The notes under the pieces were generated by a model, which did not search any database, was not told where the DNA came from, and was given only the letters and a program-made list of their open reading frames with translations. The position numbers and the translations under genes were made by a program. A DNA stretch of 64,000 nucleotides, taken from Rudanella paleaurantiibacter. Lineage in GTDB: Bacteria; Bacteroidota; Bacteroidia; Cytophagales; Spirosomataceae. The stretch is taken from the NCBI RefSeq assembly GCF_009184635.1, contig NZ_WELI01000017.1:40196-104195 (forward strand). Reading direction: 5' to 3'. Shown one piece after another: positions 50,244-60,413 of this stretch; the first letter of the stretch is position 1; each line of letters starts with the position of its first letter.

Positions 50244-51185
50244 ATGAAAATTGCAGTGGACATAATGGGTGGTGATTTTGCTCCGGAGGCTATCGTCGAA
50301 GGAGTAGCAATGGCCGCTACCAATTTACCCAAAGACGTACAGCTTGTTTTGATTGGGCAGCAGCGAGTTATCGAAACCCTGTTACCCAAATACACAACCG
50401 AGCCCCTTTCGAACATCGAGATTGTCCACGCCGAGGATGTTATCGAAATGGGTGAGCACCCAACAAAGGCCCTTTCACAGAAGCCCAATTCCAGCATTGG
50501 AGTTGGGTTTAAGCTTTTGAAGGAAAAACAAGTCGACGCTTTTTGCAGTGCAGGCAACACCGGTGCCATGCACGTAGGCGCTCTGTTCAGCATCAAAGCT
50601 ATCGAAGGGGTCATGCGCCCCTGCATTGCTGGTTTTGTACCCCAATTGGGTGGTGGACACGCCGTTATGCTCGACATTGGCGCCAATGCCGATTGTAAAC
50701 CCGAAATGCTCGCTCAGTTTGGCGAGATTGGGTCAGTATATGCCCAGGCGACATTCGGTATTGAAAACCCACGGGTGGCCCTGATGAATATCGGTTCGGA
50801 AGAACAGAAGGGGTCACTGGTTGCGCAGGCAGCCTATCAGTTGCTGAAAGAAAGCCGTCGAATCAACTTCGTTGGTAACATAGAAGGCAACGACATGTTT
50901 TTCGATAAAGCGGATGTGATTGTCACCGATGGCTTTACCGGAAACGCCCTGTTCAAACTGGGTGAGTCGATTTACGCTCTGACGAAGAAGCGGGGGATCA
51001 GCGACGAATTTCTGGACAAGACAAACTACGAGTCGGTAGGCGGAAGCCCCATTGTAGGCGTCAACGGCAACGTCATTATCGCCCACGGAATTTCATCAGC
51101 TTTAGCCATAAAAAATATGATCGGGCTTGCTATCCGGCAGGTTCAATCAGACGCATATAACAAAATTGCGCAAATGCTCAGTTAA
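50244..51185 (+). CDS. plsX: Phosphate acyltransferase PlsX
   Basis: A 313-residue enzyme that makes acyl-phosphate from acyl-ACP for phospholipid synthesis. The PlsX motifs are present: [19 protein letters not shown] at the start, [83 protein letters not shown] and [13 protein letters not shown]. Length is normal and it starts at ATG 50244. It forms the fatty-acid unit with fabH downstream. Confidence 0.95.
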   Translation: MKIAVDIMGGDFAPEAIVEGVAMAATNLPKDVQLVLIGQQRVIETLLPKYTTEPLSNIEIVHAEDVIEMGEHPTKALSQKPNSSIGVGFKLLKEKQVDAFCSAGNTGAMHVGALFSIKAIEGVMRPCIAGFVPQLGGGHAVMLDIGANADCKPEMLAQFGEIGSVYAQATFGIENPRVALMNIGSEEQKGSLVAQAAYQLLKESRRINFVGNIEGNDMFFDKADVIVTDGFTGNALFKLGESIYALTKKRGISDEFLDKTNYESVGGSPIVGVNGNVIIAHGISSALAIKNMIGLAIRQVQSDAYNKIAQMLS

Positions 51186-51188
51186 AAG

Positions 51189-51286
51189 TAGGCAGTAGCG
51201 GTAGGCAGTGGGCAGTGTTTTTGCGCCAGCTTTTCTGCCTGCTGCCACTGCCTACTGCACACTGTTCGTTGTTAACTGCTCACTGT
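51189..51286. repeat. Intergenic inverted repeat of GCAGTAGGCAGTGG words
   Basis: Left arm GTAGGCAGTAGCGGTAGGCA... and right arm TGCCTGCTGCCACTGCCTACTGC... are imperfect inverted copies. The same words make the perfect hairpin at 8107-8185. The last ~25 bases (GTTCGTTGTTAACTGCTCACTG) use the vocabulary of 14153-14271. It ends one base before the fabH ATG. Confidence 0.75.
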
Positions 51287-51287
51287 A

Positions 51288-52271
51288 ATGATGAAAGCGG
51301 CAATTACGGGCGTTCACGGTTATGTTCCTGAGTACGTGCTTACCAACGCGGAACTGGAGAAGATGGTGGACACCAACGACGAGTGGATCACGAGTCGGAC
51401 GGGTATCAAAGAGCGCCGGATCCTGAAAGGGGAAGGCATGGGTTCGTCGCACATGGGTGCGAAAGCGGTACAGGGCCTACTCGAAAAGACCAATACCAAA
51501 CCCGAAGAAATTGATCTTCTCATTTGCGCAACGGTAACACCCGATTATGTGTTTCCGGCAACGGCCAACCTAATTTGTGATATGGTTGGTATTCGGAACG
51601 TGGGAAGCTTCGATATTCAGGCGGCTTGCTCGGGCTTTCTGTACGCACTTACCACCGGTACCCAGTTTATCGAATCGGGTAAGTACAAGAAGGTAATCGT
51701 GGTAGGTGCCGATAAAATGTCAGCTATCGTTGATTACACTGATCGTACCACCTGTGTTCTTTTTGGCGACGGTGCCGGGGCGGTACTGCTCGAACCCGCC
51801 GAAGAGGGGTTCGGGGTGATGGACTCCATTCTGCGGTCTGACGGAAGCGGTCAGATTCACCTGTTCCAGAAAGCCGGGGGGAGCCGTTACCCACCCACGC
51901 ACGAAACCGTTGAAAAGCGGTGGCACTACGCGTACCAGGACGGCCCTTCGGTATTCAAGTTTGCCGTCAAGAACATGGCCGATGTATCAGCCGAAATCAT
52001 GGAGCGTAATCAGCTGAAGGGCGAAGAGGTAGCCTGGCTCGTGCCGCATCAGGCCAACAAGCGGATTATCGACGCTACGGCTAACCGCATGGGTGTTGGG
52101 CCCGAGCGGGTCATGATGAATATTTACAAGTACGGTAACACAACCGCAGCTACTATTCCACTCTGCCTATTCGATTACGAGTCGCAGCTGAAAAAAGGGG
52201 ATAACCTGATTCTGGCCGCATTCGGAGGAGGATTCACCTGGGGTTCGGTTTACGTGAAATGGGCATATTAA
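51288..52271 (+). CDS. fabH: 3-oxoacyl-ACP synthase III
   Basis: A 327-residue KAS III that condenses acetyl-CoA with malonyl-ACP to start fatty-acid synthesis. The catalytic triad is visible: Cys in [14 protein letters not shown], His in [11 protein letters not shown], Asn in [25 protein letters not shown] and [11 protein letters not shown] are family-typical. Tandem ATGs occur at 51288 and 51291. It is between plsX and efp in the usual Bacteroidota order. Confidence 0.95.
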   Translation: MMKAAITGVHGYVPEYVLTNAELEKMVDTNDEWITSRTGIKERRILKGEGMGSSHMGAKAVQGLLEKTNTKPEEIDLLICATVTPDYVFPATANLICDMVGIRNVGSFDIQAACSGFLYALTTGTQFIESGKYKKVIVVGADKMSAIVDYTDRTTCVLFGDGAGAVLLEPAEEGFGVMDSILRSDGSGQIHLFQKAGGSRYPPTHETVEKRWHYAYQDGPSVFKFAVKNMADVSAEIMERNQLKGEEVAWLVPHQANKRIIDATANRMGVGPERVMMNIYKYGNTTAATIPLCLFDYESQLKKGDNLILAAFGGGFTWGSVYVKWAY

Positions 52272-52274
52272 AAA

Positions 52275-52360
52275 AATGAATGATGTATAGTGTACAATGG
52301 CTTTAAGCCTGTCGACATCTAAACCCATTATTCATTATCCGTTAATCATTTTTCATTAAA
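52275..52360. repeat. Spacer with AATGAATGAT/ATCATTTTTCATT words
   Basis: Imperfect inverted repeat between fabH and efp. Left AAAAATGAATGATG and right AATCATTTTTCATT are near complements, and the middle adds ACAATGG/CCCATTATTCATT. The right end abuts the efp ATG at 52364. Confidence 0.55.
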
Positions 52361-52363
52361 ACG

Positions 52364-52927
52364 ATGGCAACAACCGCAGACATACGCAACGGTTTAGTCT
52401 TAAACTTCAACAACGACTTATTCCAGATTACGGAATTTCAGCACGTTAAGCCGGGTAAAGGAGCCGCTTTTGTACGCACTAAGCTCAAAAGCCTGACTAC
52501 CGGCCGTGTAATTGATAATACCTTTAACTCAGGCGTTACGATCTATCCGGTTCGGGTTGAGCGCCGGAAGTTCCAGTTCCTCTACAAAGACGAATCGGGG
52601 TACAACTTCATGGATCAGGAATCGTTTGACCAGATTAACCTCGACGAGAAACTGGTTGATGGTGCCGACCTGATGAAAGAAGGCCAGGAAGTTGAAATTC
52701 TGATCAATGTCGAAAACGAAACACCCCTCACCTGCGAACTTCCGCCGTTTGTGGAGCTCGAGGTAACCTACGCTGAGCCGGGTATTCGGGGTGATACGGC
52801 CAACAGCCCCAAAAAGCGGGTTGAAGTGGAATCGGGTGCCAAGATCATGGTTCCCCTTTTCATTGAGCAGGGTCAGAAGATCCGGGTTGATACCCGTACG
52901 TACGATTATGTTGAGCGCGTGAAATAA
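52364..52927 (+). CDS. efp: Elongation factor P
   Basis: A 187-residue EF-P that relieves ribosome stalling at polyproline. The three-domain arrangement is complete. The tip loop is [15 protein letters not shown] with the Lys that is modified in many bacteria, and the C-terminal signature is [35 protein letters not shown]. No modification enzyme (EpmA/B, EarP, YmfI) is in the window. Confidence 0.96.
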   Translation: MATTADIRNGLVLNFNNDLFQITEFQHVKPGKGAAFVRTKLKSLTTGRVIDNTFNSGVTIYPVRVERRKFQFLYKDESGYNFMDQESFDQINLDEKLVDGADLMKEGQEVEILINVENETPLTCELPPFVELEVTYAEPGIRGDTANSPKKRVEVESGAKIMVPLFIEQGQKIRVDTRTYDYVERVK

Positions 52928-53016
52928 AACAGGAAGCCTGTACTGATGAGCGGTCACCAGAGCCAAAACGCTTTCGGTTTAACCACTCTTCGGCCCAGAC
53001 TCCTCTCTCCTACTTT

Positions 53017-53487
53017 ATGGATACCAGAGACATTCAAAAACTGATCGACTTCATCGCCCAGTCGGGCCTCGACGAAGTTAATGTAGAGACCAACGATCTG
53101 AAGATCAGCGTAAAGCGCAATAGCGCAACGCCAGCGGCTCCAGCACCAGCTCCACAAGCCCCTGCGGCACCTGTAGCAGCCCCTGCCCCACAGGCTCCGG
53201 CAGCCGCACCGGTTGCGCCCGCGCCCAAAGCAGCCGACACGTCGAACTACATCACGATTAAGTCGCCCATGATTGGCACGTTCTACCGCTCTTCAAACCC
53301 GGAAACCCCGGCATTTGTCGAGATTGGCGACGAAGTGAAGGTGGGTAAAGTGGTATGTATCATCGAGGCCATGAAGCTCTTCAACGAGATCGAGTCAGAA
53401 GTCTCAGGCCGTATCGTGAAGGTACTGGTTGAAAACGCTACCCCCGTCGAGTACGACCAGCCTCTATTCCTTGTAGAACCGATCTAA
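53017..53487 (+). CDS. accB: Acetyl-CoA carboxylase biotin carboxyl carrier protein
   Basis: A 156-residue BCCP. N-terminal helix [20 protein letters not shown], then an Ala/Pro-rich flexible linker of ~45 residues, then the biotinyl domain with the biotin lysine in [15 protein letters not shown] and the thumb region [14 protein letters not shown]. Part of acetyl-CoA carboxylase with the adjacent AccC, supplying malonyl-CoA to the FabH step encoded upstream. Confidence 0.95.
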   Translation: MDTRDIQKLIDFIAQSGLDEVNVETNDLKISVKRNSATPAAPAPAPQAPAAPVAAPAPQAPAAAPVAPAPKAADTSNYITIKSPMIGTFYRSSNPETPAFVEIGDEVKVGKVVCIIEAMKLFNEIESEVSGRIVKVLVENATPVEYDQPLFLVEPI

Positions 53488-53493
53488 TTGGAG

Positions 53494-53572
53494 AATGAGT
53501 GAATGAGCGAATGAGCGAATGCCACAGCGTCCGCACAATTCACTCATTCACTCATTCGCTCAATCACTCATT
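53494..53572. repeat. Inverted repeat of GAATGAGTGAATGAGC words directly before accC
   Basis: Arms 53494-53521 and 53545-53572 pair at 26 of 28 positions with a 23-base loop. Each arm is a tandem of AATGAGYG. The right arm ends on the base before the accC ATG at 53573, so the start codon would lie at the foot of a long stem in the accB-accC mRNA. Confidence 0.9.
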
Positions 53573-54916
53573 ATGTTCAAGAAAATCCTGATCGCTAACC
53601 GGGGAGAAATCGCGCTGCGTATCATCCGGACTTGCCGCGAAATGGGCATCAAAACGGTGGCAGTTTACTCAACAGCCGACCGTGATAGCCTGCACGTGCG
53701 CTTCGCCGACGAGGCTGTGTGTATTGGTCCGCCGGTGAGTAAGCAGTCGTACCTGAATATTCCCAATATTATCTCGGCGGCCGAAATTACCAACGCCGAC
53801 GCTATCCATCCCGGCTACGGTTTCTTATCCGAAAACGCCGAATTTTCTCAGATCTGCGCCGATTACGGCATCAAGTTTATTGGTGCTACGGCCGAACAGA
53901 TCAACGGAATGGGCGACAAAGCTACGGCGAAGGCGACCATGAAAGCGGCTGGTGTACCAGTTATTCCGGGCTCTGAGGGCCTGCTCGAATCTATTGAGGA
54001 AGGTAAGAAACTGGCCGAAGAAATTGGCTACCCCGTAATCATCAAGGCAACGGCCGGTGGTGGCGGTCGGGGTATGCGGATTATCAAGACAGAAGCCGAC
54101 TTCGAAAAAGCCTGGAACGACGCCCGTACTGAAGCCGGTGCCGCTTTCGGCAACGATGGCCTTTACCTGGAGAAGTTTGTGGAGGAACCCCGCCATATTG
54201 AAATCCAGATCGTGGGCGATCAGTACGGTAAAGTATGCCACTTGTCGGAGCGCGATTGCTCGATTCAGCGTCGTCACCAGAAACTGGTTGAGGAAACGCC
54301 CTCTCCGATTGTTTCGGCCGAACTGCGCGAAGAAATGGGTCAGGCGGCTATCAAAGGCGCGCAAGCCATTGGCTACGAAGGTGCTGGTACGGTTGAGTTT
54401 CTGGTTGACAAATACGGCAAGTTCTATTTCATGGAAATGAACACCCGTATTCAGGTGGAGCACCCCATTACGGAGGAAGTGACTGATTTCGACCTCATCA
54501 AGGAACAAATCAAGGTAGCGGCCGGTACCGAGATTTCGGGCCGTAACTATACACCGAAATTGTACTCGATGGAGTGCCGGATCAATGCCGAAGATCCCGC
54601 CAACGGATTCCGTCCGTCGCCCGGTAAAATCACCAACCTTCACCTTCCAGGTGGCCACGGTGTTCGGATTGATAGCCACGTGTACGCAGGCTATACCATT
54701 CCGCCAAATTATGATTCCATGATTGCCAAGTTGATTGTAACGGGGCAATCACGCGAAGAAGTGATTACGCGTATGAAGCGGGCTTTGCAGGAATTTGTGA
54801 TTGAGGGAATCAAAACCACGATTCCGTTCCATATCAAGCTGATGGACGATCCGAAATTCAAGTCGGGTCAGTTTACAACAGCGTTCCTCGAAGGGTTCGA
54901 CTTCTCGAATCTGTAA
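53573..54916 (+). CDS. accC: Acetyl-CoA carboxylase biotin carboxylase subunit
   Basis: A 447-residue ATP-grasp enzyme from the ATG at 53573 ([25 protein letters not shown]); a longer frame from 53519 would translate the inverted repeat. ATP-binding Gly-rich loop [46 protein letters not shown] and the catalytic [17 protein letters not shown] are all intact. It carboxylates biotin on AccB. The carboxyltransferase genes are not in the window. Confidence 0.96.
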   Translation: MFKKILIANRGEIALRIIRTCREMGIKTVAVYSTADRDSLHVRFADEAVCIGPPVSKQSYLNIPNIISAAEITNADAIHPGYGFLSENAEFSQICADYGIKFIGATAEQINGMGDKATAKATMKAAGVPVIPGSEGLLESIEEGKKLAEEIGYPVIIKATAGGGGRGMRIIKTEADFEKAWNDARTEAGAAFGNDGLYLEKFVEEPRHIEIQIVGDQYGKVCHLSERDCSIQRRHQKLVEETPSPIVSAELREEMGQAAIKGAQAIGYEGAGTVEFLVDKYGKFYFMEMNTRIQVEHPITEEVTDFDLIKEQIKVAAGTEISGRNYTPKLYSMECRINAEDPANGFRPSPGKITNLHLPGGHGVRIDSHVYAGYTIPPNYDSMIAKLIVTGQSREEVITRMKRALQEFVIEGIKTTIPFHIKLMDDPKFKSGQFTTAFLEGFDFSNL

Positions 54917-54929
54917 GGATTTTTTCCAA

Positions 54930-54995
54930 TACCAAACTGGCCTCCGGTTGCTGAATTGTCTTTCGATTATTCAGCAACCGGAGGCCAGTTTGGTA
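54930..54995. repeat. 27-bp perfect inverted repeat after accC
   Basis: Arms 54930-54956 and 54969-54995 are fully complementary with a 12-base loop. No T-run follows on either strand, so it is not a classic terminator, though it may still end or protect the accC mRNA. Confidence 0.85.
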
Positions 54996-55104
54996 GTAAC
55001 AGAGCTGTAAAGGCCAAACCAAATGGATAATGAACAGTGTAGAGCTTACAATAAATACACTGATTATCGGCCAATAAACCCGCTCCTCATTATGCCCTTT
55101 ACTT

Positions 55105-55190
55105 CAGTACTGGACGTTCGGACTTCAGACACTGGACGTTAGACTTACTACCATTCTGTAGGGAGGTCTAACGGCTAATGTCCAGTACTG
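55105..55190. repeat. Inverted repeat of CAGTACTGGACGTT words
   Basis: CAGTACTGGAC (55105-55115) pairs with GTCCAGTACTG (55180-55190). Internal words ACTGGACGTTAGAC and GTCTAACGGC are also complementary. It lies between the convergent accC and sulfatase genes. Confidence 0.7.
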
Positions 55191-55213
55191 AGACCCTTTA
55201 CACTATTCATTCA

Positions 55214-56761
55214 CTAATACGCCCCTTTGTTGCGGTGATCGAAGCGTTTCTGTTGAACCGGGTTGAGCGGAATATTCATCCCGTTGGTGCTCCGAAGCCA
55301 GCCGAATACCTCACCCCGGAGTTGCTTGGCTATTTCCTGATGGGCCGGGCTTTTGATAAGATTATTCACCTCACCGGGATCATTCTGTAAATCATACAGC
55401 TCGTTGGTATCCCATACCCCGTAATTGAAAATGTATTTGTACCGGTCGGTACGTACGGCGTACATGGTCGGGGTTTGTGGAAAATCGATCTCCCAGTAGT
55501 ACTCATAAAACGCCCGGTCGCGCCACGGGCGTCCCGCCCCGTCGGTCGATTGGCCCTGAAGAATAGGCAGAAACGAGTTACCCTGCATTTGCGTCGGTTT
55601 GGTCAAACCCGCATAGGCCAGAAACGTAGGCGCAATGTCGATGTTCTGAATCACCTGCTTCACTTTGGTTTGGGGCTTCACCAGGTCCGGGCAACGAACC
55701 AGCAGCGGTACCCGCATTGATTCTTCATAGGCATGTCGCTTGTCAATCAGGCCACGCTCCCCGAAGCTAAAGCCGTTGTCGCCCATGTACACCAGCATGG
55801 TATTCTGGTCCAGGCCATTGTCTTCCAGCCATTTCAGCACTCGACCCACGCTATCATCGACCCCAAGCAGGGTTTCGGCATAGCGACGGTAAAAGTTGTT
55901 GAAGTCCATCTGACCGTGGTACATGTAATCGACACCATGCCAGCTTCCCCGCTGTTGCTTCACCCAGTTCGGAATACCCGCCAGATTTGCCTTCACAGCG
56001 CCCATTTCGGGGTTACGGCCAGCATTGACACCCCCACCCCATACCTTGCTGGTATCAGTTGCCGTCAGGTACATAGTTTCGGGGTAATTGATAGGCATTT
56101 TAGCGTACGTATCACGGTGCCGCTTGGCGGGTTCAAACATGGCATGAACGGCTTTGTGCGACAAGTAGAGGCAAAACGGCTTCTTCTTGTCCAGCGTATT
56201 CATCCATTTAATAGCGTAGTCGGTCAGCAGATCCGTTGTATTGCTGCTATCGGTGTAAGCCACCTGTTTGCCGTTGATGTTAAACCGGGGGTTGTAGTAA
56301 TCGCCCTGCCCTTTGAAGCTTAACCAATAATCGAAACCCGGTTGGGGCGCATCGTCGGTATTACCCATGTGCCACTTGCCCAGAAATGCCGTTTTGTAAC
56401 CTGCCTTCTGCAAATACTGCGGGAAAAACTTCAGGTCGGCAGGCATGGGCGCAAAATTGTCGATTACCCGATGAGTATGCGCATACTGCCCGCTCAGGAT
56501 ACTCGCCCGGCTGGGCGAACACAGGGCCGTTGATACAAACGCGTTTTGCACATGTGCCCCCTCATGAGCCAGTCGGTCGAGGTTGGGCGTTTGCAGGCCG
56601 GCTACTTTTCCTGTAAAGCCCATAAAGTCGTACCGATGATCATCGGCCAGAATAAAAATGATATTCTTGGGCTTGGCAGGCGGGGCCAATGATGACCGGA
56701 AAGCTGGCAAACTCAATACGAGCAACAGCAGAGCCCCGATCGACAGCAGAGGTAGTTTCAT
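55214..56761 (-). CDS. Secreted sulfatase
   Basis: A 515-residue type I sulfatase with a signal peptide (MKLPLLSIGALLLLVLSLPAF). The metal-binding pair is in IIFILADDHRYDFMG. The active-site C-x-P-x-R, whose Cys is converted to formylglycine, is in STALCSPSRASILSGQY (~residue 82). Later ligands are in VYMGDNGFSFGERGLIDKRHAYEESMRVPL. The C-terminal subdomain is RTDRYKYIFNYGVWDTNELYDLQNDPGEVNNL. It resembles family S1 enzymes acting on sulfated polysaccharides or arylsulfates. No SusC/SusD genes adjoin it. Confidence 0.9.
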   Translation of the reverse strand: MKLPLLSIGALLLLVLSLPAFRSSLAPPAKPKNIIFILADDHRYDFMGFTGKVAGLQTPNLDRLAHEGAHVQNAFVSTALCSPSRASILSGQYAHTHRVIDNFAPMPADLKFFPQYLQKAGYKTAFLGKWHMGNTDDAPQPGFDYWLSFKGQGDYYNPRFNINGKQVAYTDSSNTTDLLTDYAIKWMNTLDKKKPFCLYLSHKAVHAMFEPAKRHRDTYAKMPINYPETMYLTATDTSKVWGGGVNAGRNPEMGAVKANLAGIPNWVKQQRGSWHGVDYMYHGQMDFNNFYRRYAETLLGVDDSVGRVLKWLEDNGLDQNTMLVYMGDNGFSFGERGLIDKRHAYEESMRVPLLVRCPDLVKPQTKVKQVIQNIDIAPTFLAYAGLTKPTQMQGNSFLPILQGQSTDGAGRPWRDRAFYEYYWEIDFPQTPTMYAVRTDRYKYIFNYGVWDTNELYDLQNDPGEVNNLIKSPAHQEIAKQLRGEVFGWLRSTNGMNIPLNPVQQKRFDHRNKGAY

Positions 56762-56824
56762 AGCACAGGACAGTTTTATCGTCTGTACAAGGCTAAAAAA
56801 GGCTTTACATACCGATCTGAATGC

Positions 56825-56859
56825 AAAAACGCCCGGCCGATTTCCTCAGCCGGGCATTT
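56825..56859 (-). terminator. Terminator of the trp operon
   Basis: On the minus strand GCCCGGC (56855-56849) pairs with GCCGGGC (56837-56831), loop of 11, followed by GTTTTTG. It lies 22 bp past the trpA stop. Confidence 0.8.
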
Positions 56860-56881
56860 TCAATGAAATCATAGCCTCTGC

Positions 56882-57706
56882 TTACTTTCCTTTTACAGCC
56901 TCTACAAATGCCTTAATCTGCGTTTGATCGGTCCCTTTCTCCTGCAAAAGCCGGATAAACGCGCTACCGATAATAGCCCCGTTGGCATATTGGCTCGCCA
57001 TCCGAAACGTTTCGTTGTCTTTGATACCGAAACCAATCAGACGCGGATTCGTCAGATTCATCGCATTGATACGGTCGAAGTAAGCGAGCATTTCGTCGCT
57101 TACACCACTCACCGACCCCGTAATGCTCGCCGAGGATACCATGTAGATAAAACCGGCCGACTGCTCGTCGATCAGCCGAATCCGCTCGGTGGATGTTTGG
57201 GGCGTAATCAGAAAAATATTCAGTATGCCGTACTGCCGAAAAATAGGCGCGTATTCGTCAAGGTAAAGATCGAGCGGTAAGTCCGGTAAGATTACCCCAT
57301 CGACGCCCACCGCCTGACATTGCCGACAAAACTCTTCTACACCGAATTGCAGGACGGGGTTGATGTACCCCATCAGCAGAATAGGAACGCTGACACGGCT
57401 CCGGCAATTGGCGAGTTGCTCGAACAAAAGCCGCAGCGTCATTCCGTTGTTCAGGGCCTGTAAGTTGCTTTGCTGAATGGTTTCGCCATCGGCCACCGGA
57501 TCGGAATAGGGCATACCAATTTCGACCAGATCGGCACCTGCCTGCTCAAGCCCTTCGAGCACAGTCAGGGTATCGTCCAGATTCGGAAAGCCGGCCGTGA
57601 AATAAACGTTCAACAAGCCCTCATGTTTACGGCCGAAAAGTGCCGTAATACGGTTTTGGGTCGGTAGTGCCGAATCGGCTTGTGTAGCTACTGCTTGCGC
57701 TTCCAA
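56882..57706 (-). CDS. trpA: Tryptophan synthase alpha subunit
   Basis: A 274-residue TIM barrel that cleaves indole-3-glycerol phosphate to indole. Catalytic Glu and Asp are in ADLVEIGMPYSDPVADG; the flexible loop and phosphate site are in GFIYMVSSASITGSVSG and LIGFGIKDNETF. The last gene of trpEGDCFBA, 21 bp after trpB, followed by a terminator. Confidence 0.96.
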   Translation of the reverse strand: MEAQAVATQADSALPTQNRITALFGRKHEGLLNVYFTAGFPNLDDTLTVLEGLEQAGADLVEIGMPYSDPVADGETIQQSNLQALNNGMTLRLLFEQLANCRSRVSVPILLMGYINPVLQFGVEEFCRQCQAVGVDGVILPDLPLDLYLDEYAPIFRQYGILNIFLITPQTSTERIRLIDEQSAGFIYMVSSASITGSVSGVSDEMLAYFDRINAMNLTNPRLIGFGIKDNETFRMASQYANGAIIGSAFIRLLQEKGTDQTQIKAFVEAVKGK

Positions 57707-57727
57707 AAGAATAATGGTCGAGGAGGT

Positions 57728-58924
57728 TTACAAATATTTGGCGTAGGTCGCTAAATCTTTATCGCCCCGACCCGATAGGCAGACCACAACAACATCGCTT
57801 GTCTGAAGGCCCATTTTAGGCAAAGCAGCCAGAGCGTGGGCGGTCTCAATGGCCGGAATAATTCCTTCAAGCTTACTCAGCTGAAAACCGGCAGCAATGG
57901 CCTCGTCGTCGGTAATAGCGTAAAAATCGCCCCGACCCGAATCGAACAGGTGCGCGTGCAATGGCCCAATACCCGGGTAGTCCAAACCGGCCGAGATCGA
58001 ATAGGGTTCCGTTACCTGCCCATCTTCTGTTTGCATCAGAATGGTGCGGCTACCGTGCAGAACGCCCGGCTTACCAAGTGCCGTTGTGGCCGCCGAGTGC
58101 CCCGACGATACACCAAGGCCGGCGGCTTCGGCGGCCACCAACCGTACCGATGGCTCGTGCAGGTAGTGGAAGAAAGCCCCCGCTGCATTGCTACCTCCGC
58201 CCACGCAGGCCACCACGTAATTGGGATTTTCAGAACCTGTTTTCTCCAGAAGCTGACTCCGTGTTTCTTCGGAAATTACCGACTGAAACCGGGCCACCAT
58301 ATCCGGGTACGGGTGTGGCCCCACTACCGAACCGATGATGTAGTGCGTATCAACCGGGTTATTGATCCAGTGCCGCATAGCCTCGTTGGTAGCGTCTTTG
58401 AGGGTCTGACTACCGCTTGTAGCCGGCACTACCGTAGCACCCAGCATCCGCATCCGGTCGACGTTGGGTTTCTGACGTTCCATGTCAATAGAGCCCATGT
58501 ACACTACACACTCCAGGCCCATCAACGCACAAACGGTAGCCGTTGCAACACCATGTTGCCCCGCACCCGTCTCGGCCACAATCCGTTTCTTGTTTAGCCG
58601 CTTGGCGACCAGAATTTGCCCGATGGTGTTGTTTACCTTATGTGCTCCGGTATGGCAGAGGTCTTCTCGTTTCAGGTAAACCGTAGCGCCAACCTCATTG
58701 GACAGGCGTTCGGCCAGAAACAAGGGAGTTGGCCGGCCCACATAGTCGGCCAGTAACGCCCGGAATTCGGCCTGAAACGTAGGGTCTTCCATAATGGCGC
58801 GGTAGTTCCGCCGAAGCTCCTCTACATTAGGATAGAGCATCTCGGGAATGAAAGCCCCCCCAAAGCGCCCATAAAAGCCTTTATCTGTTACCTCAAACGA
58901 GGCTTGTGGTTCTAAAACAGTCAT
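57728..58924 (-). CDS. trpB: Tryptophan synthase beta subunit
   Basis: A 398-residue PLP enzyme joining indole and serine. The PLP lysine is in REDLCHTGAHKVNNTIGQI, the phosphate loop in CVGGGSNAAGAFFHYL, and ETGAGQHGVATATVCALMG is the indole/serine-site segment. Starts at ATG 58924, 11 bp after trpF. This is the TrpB1 form that pairs with TrpA. Confidence 0.97.
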   Translation of the reverse strand: MTVLEPQASFEVTDKGFYGRFGGAFIPEMLYPNVEELRRNYRAIMEDPTFQAEFRALLADYVGRPTPLFLAERLSNEVGATVYLKREDLCHTGAHKVNNTIGQILVAKRLNKKRIVAETGAGQHGVATATVCALMGLECVVYMGSIDMERQKPNVDRMRMLGATVVPATSGSQTLKDATNEAMRHWINNPVDTHYIIGSVVGPHPYPDMVARFQSVISEETRSQLLEKTGSENPNYVVACVGGGSNAAGAFFHYLHEPSVRLVAAEAAGLGVSSGHSAATTALGKPGVLHGSRTILMQTEDGQVTEPYSISAGLDYPGIGPLHAHLFDSGRGDFYAITDDEAIAAGFQLSKLEGIIPAIETAHALAALPKMGLQTSDVVVVCLSGRGDKDLATYAKYL

Positions 58925-58935
58925 AACGAGAAAAA

Positions 58936-59580
58936 TTAGACTTCTTCCTCTTCTTCAACCGGGCGAACCCGGCTGATTAGTTCTTTCAACTTTTCAATGT
59001 CTTTTACGCCCGGCGAGACTTCAACCTGACTGTTTACATCAACTCCATACAATTTGAGGTGCCGAATCTGCTCCAGATCGGCCAGGTTGTTCAGCCCGAT
59101 ACCGCCACTGATGAAAAATGGTTTTTCGTTATCGTAGCGGCTCAATAGCGACCAGTCGAACGCAAATCCGTTACCGCCGGGCTGCTCCCCTTTGGCATCA
59201 AACAGAAAGAAATCGCACTGCAACTTGTAGTTATTGAGCATACTAAAGTTGAAGGTTTCGTCGACCCGGAACGCCTTGATGATATTGATACCCCGCATGC
59301 GCAGACTCTTGCAGAAATCAGGCGTCTCGGTGCCGTGCAATTGTACGTACTGCAAGTCGTACTTTTTTACATTCCGAATAATCGATTCTGGACTGGCATT
59401 TACAAAAACCCCCACTTTCCGAATGTTTCGGGGTAGCGACCGTACAACCTCTACATCTAACTCCTCACCCACAAAGCGCGGGCTTTTGTCGTAAAAAATG
59501 AACCCAACAAAATCAGGGTTCAATGCCGCTACCTCCTTTAGGTTATCAGCATCGCGCAAACCACACACTTTGACATTCAT
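58936..59580 (-). CDS. trpF: Phosphoribosylanthranilate isomerase
   Basis: A 214-residue TIM barrel (MNVKVCGLRDADNL, with the catalytic Cys in KVCGLR; VGFIFYDKSPRFV; YVQLHGTE; FLFDAKGEQPGGNGFAFDWSLL with the catalytic Asp; FISGGIGLNNL; GVDVNSQVEVSPGVKD). Complete, between trpC and trpB; 7 bp after trpC. Confidence 0.96.
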   Translation of the reverse strand: MNVKVCGLRDADNLKEVAALNPDFVGFIFYDKSPRFVGEELDVEVVRSLPRNIRKVGVFVNASPESIIRNVKKYDLQYVQLHGTETPDFCKSLRMRGINIIKAFRVDETFNFSMLNNYKLQCDFFLFDAKGEQPGGNGFAFDWSLLSRYDNEKPFFISGGIGLNNLADLEQIRHLKLYGVDVNSQVEVSPGVKDIEKLKELISRVRPVEEEEEV

Positions 59581-59587
59581 AGGTGTA

Positions 59588-60400
59588 TCAGTTAGTAATG
59601 GTAGAATTTTGCTTACTCAGTTGGTCTACCAGCGTAGCCAGGGCCAACTCTGGAGCCGTTGTTTTCATAAATGCTTCGCCAATCAGGAATGCCTCGTAAC
59701 CGGCCATGCGCAACCGATGCATAGTTTGTGCATCATGCAGGCCGCTCTCCGTTACGCGAACAAATGAATCGGGTATTTGACGAATCAACTCCATCGACGT
59801 CTCCACCGACGTCTCAAATGTTTTCAGGTTCCGGTTGTTCACACCTACCAGATCAACCGTATCGCAGAGCGTACGGTCCAATTCTTCGGCATCGTGCACT
59901 TCCAGCAAGACTTCCAGCCCCAGCTCATGGGCAAAGCGGCTTAACTGCTTCACCTCATCGGCCGACAGACAAGCCGCAATGAGTAAAACCAGATCAGCAC
60001 CCCAGGCTTTGGCCTCAAGTAGCTGATAGGCATCAATCACAAAATCTTTGCGCAGAATAGGCGTGAGTGGATTGGCGGCCCGGGCGGCCTGCAAGTCGGC
60101 TGGCGTACCACCAAAAAACGGCTCATCTGTCAGTACCGACAAACAAGCCGCTCCGGCCCGAACATATCCGCTGGTTGTAGCAGCTACATCGGCGGTTCCG
60201 TTGATAAGACCTTTTGAGGGTGATTTTCGTTTGAATTCAGCTATGACCCCGGTAGAGTTAGTAGCGCGTATAGCGGCTATGGCCGAATTGACGGCCCGGT
60301 TAAAAAGCGGATAAGCCGCCAATGCCTGTTCCGAAACCTGCATCCGGCGTTGTGCTACTTCAACTCGTTTTTCAGTAATAATTCGATCTAAAATCGTCAT
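59588..60400 (-). CDS. trpC: Indole-3-glycerol phosphate synthase
   Basis: A 270-residue TIM barrel from ATG 60400 (MTILDRIITEKRVEVAQRR). A TTG seven codons upstream would overlap trpD by 8 bp but is less likely. Signature segments: GVIAEFKRKSPSKGLI (catalytic Glu and Lys), ACLSVLTDEPFFGG, LRKDFVIDAYQLLEAKAWGADLVLLI, GVNNRNLKTFE and VTESGLHDAQTM. The trpC product is not fused to trpF here. Confidence 0.95.
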   Translation of the reverse strand: MTILDRIITEKRVEVAQRRMQVSEQALAAYPLFNRAVNSAIAAIRATNSTGVIAEFKRKSPSKGLINGTADVAATTSGYVRAGAACLSVLTDEPFFGGTPADLQAARAANPLTPILRKDFVIDAYQLLEAKAWGADLVLLIAACLSADEVKQLSRFAHELGLEVLLEVHDAEELDRTLCDTVDLVGVNNRNLKTFETSVETSMELIRQIPDSFVRVTESGLHDAQTMHRLRMAGYEAFLIGEAFMKTTAPELALATLVDQLSKQNSTITN

Positions 60401-60413
60401 TCGCTCGGGCAAC

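Noticed and set aside
55178..55390. A 70-codon plus-strand frame before the sulfatase end
   Set aside because: It is antisense to the sulfatase C-terminus and overlaps an inverted repeat; no independent coding evidence.
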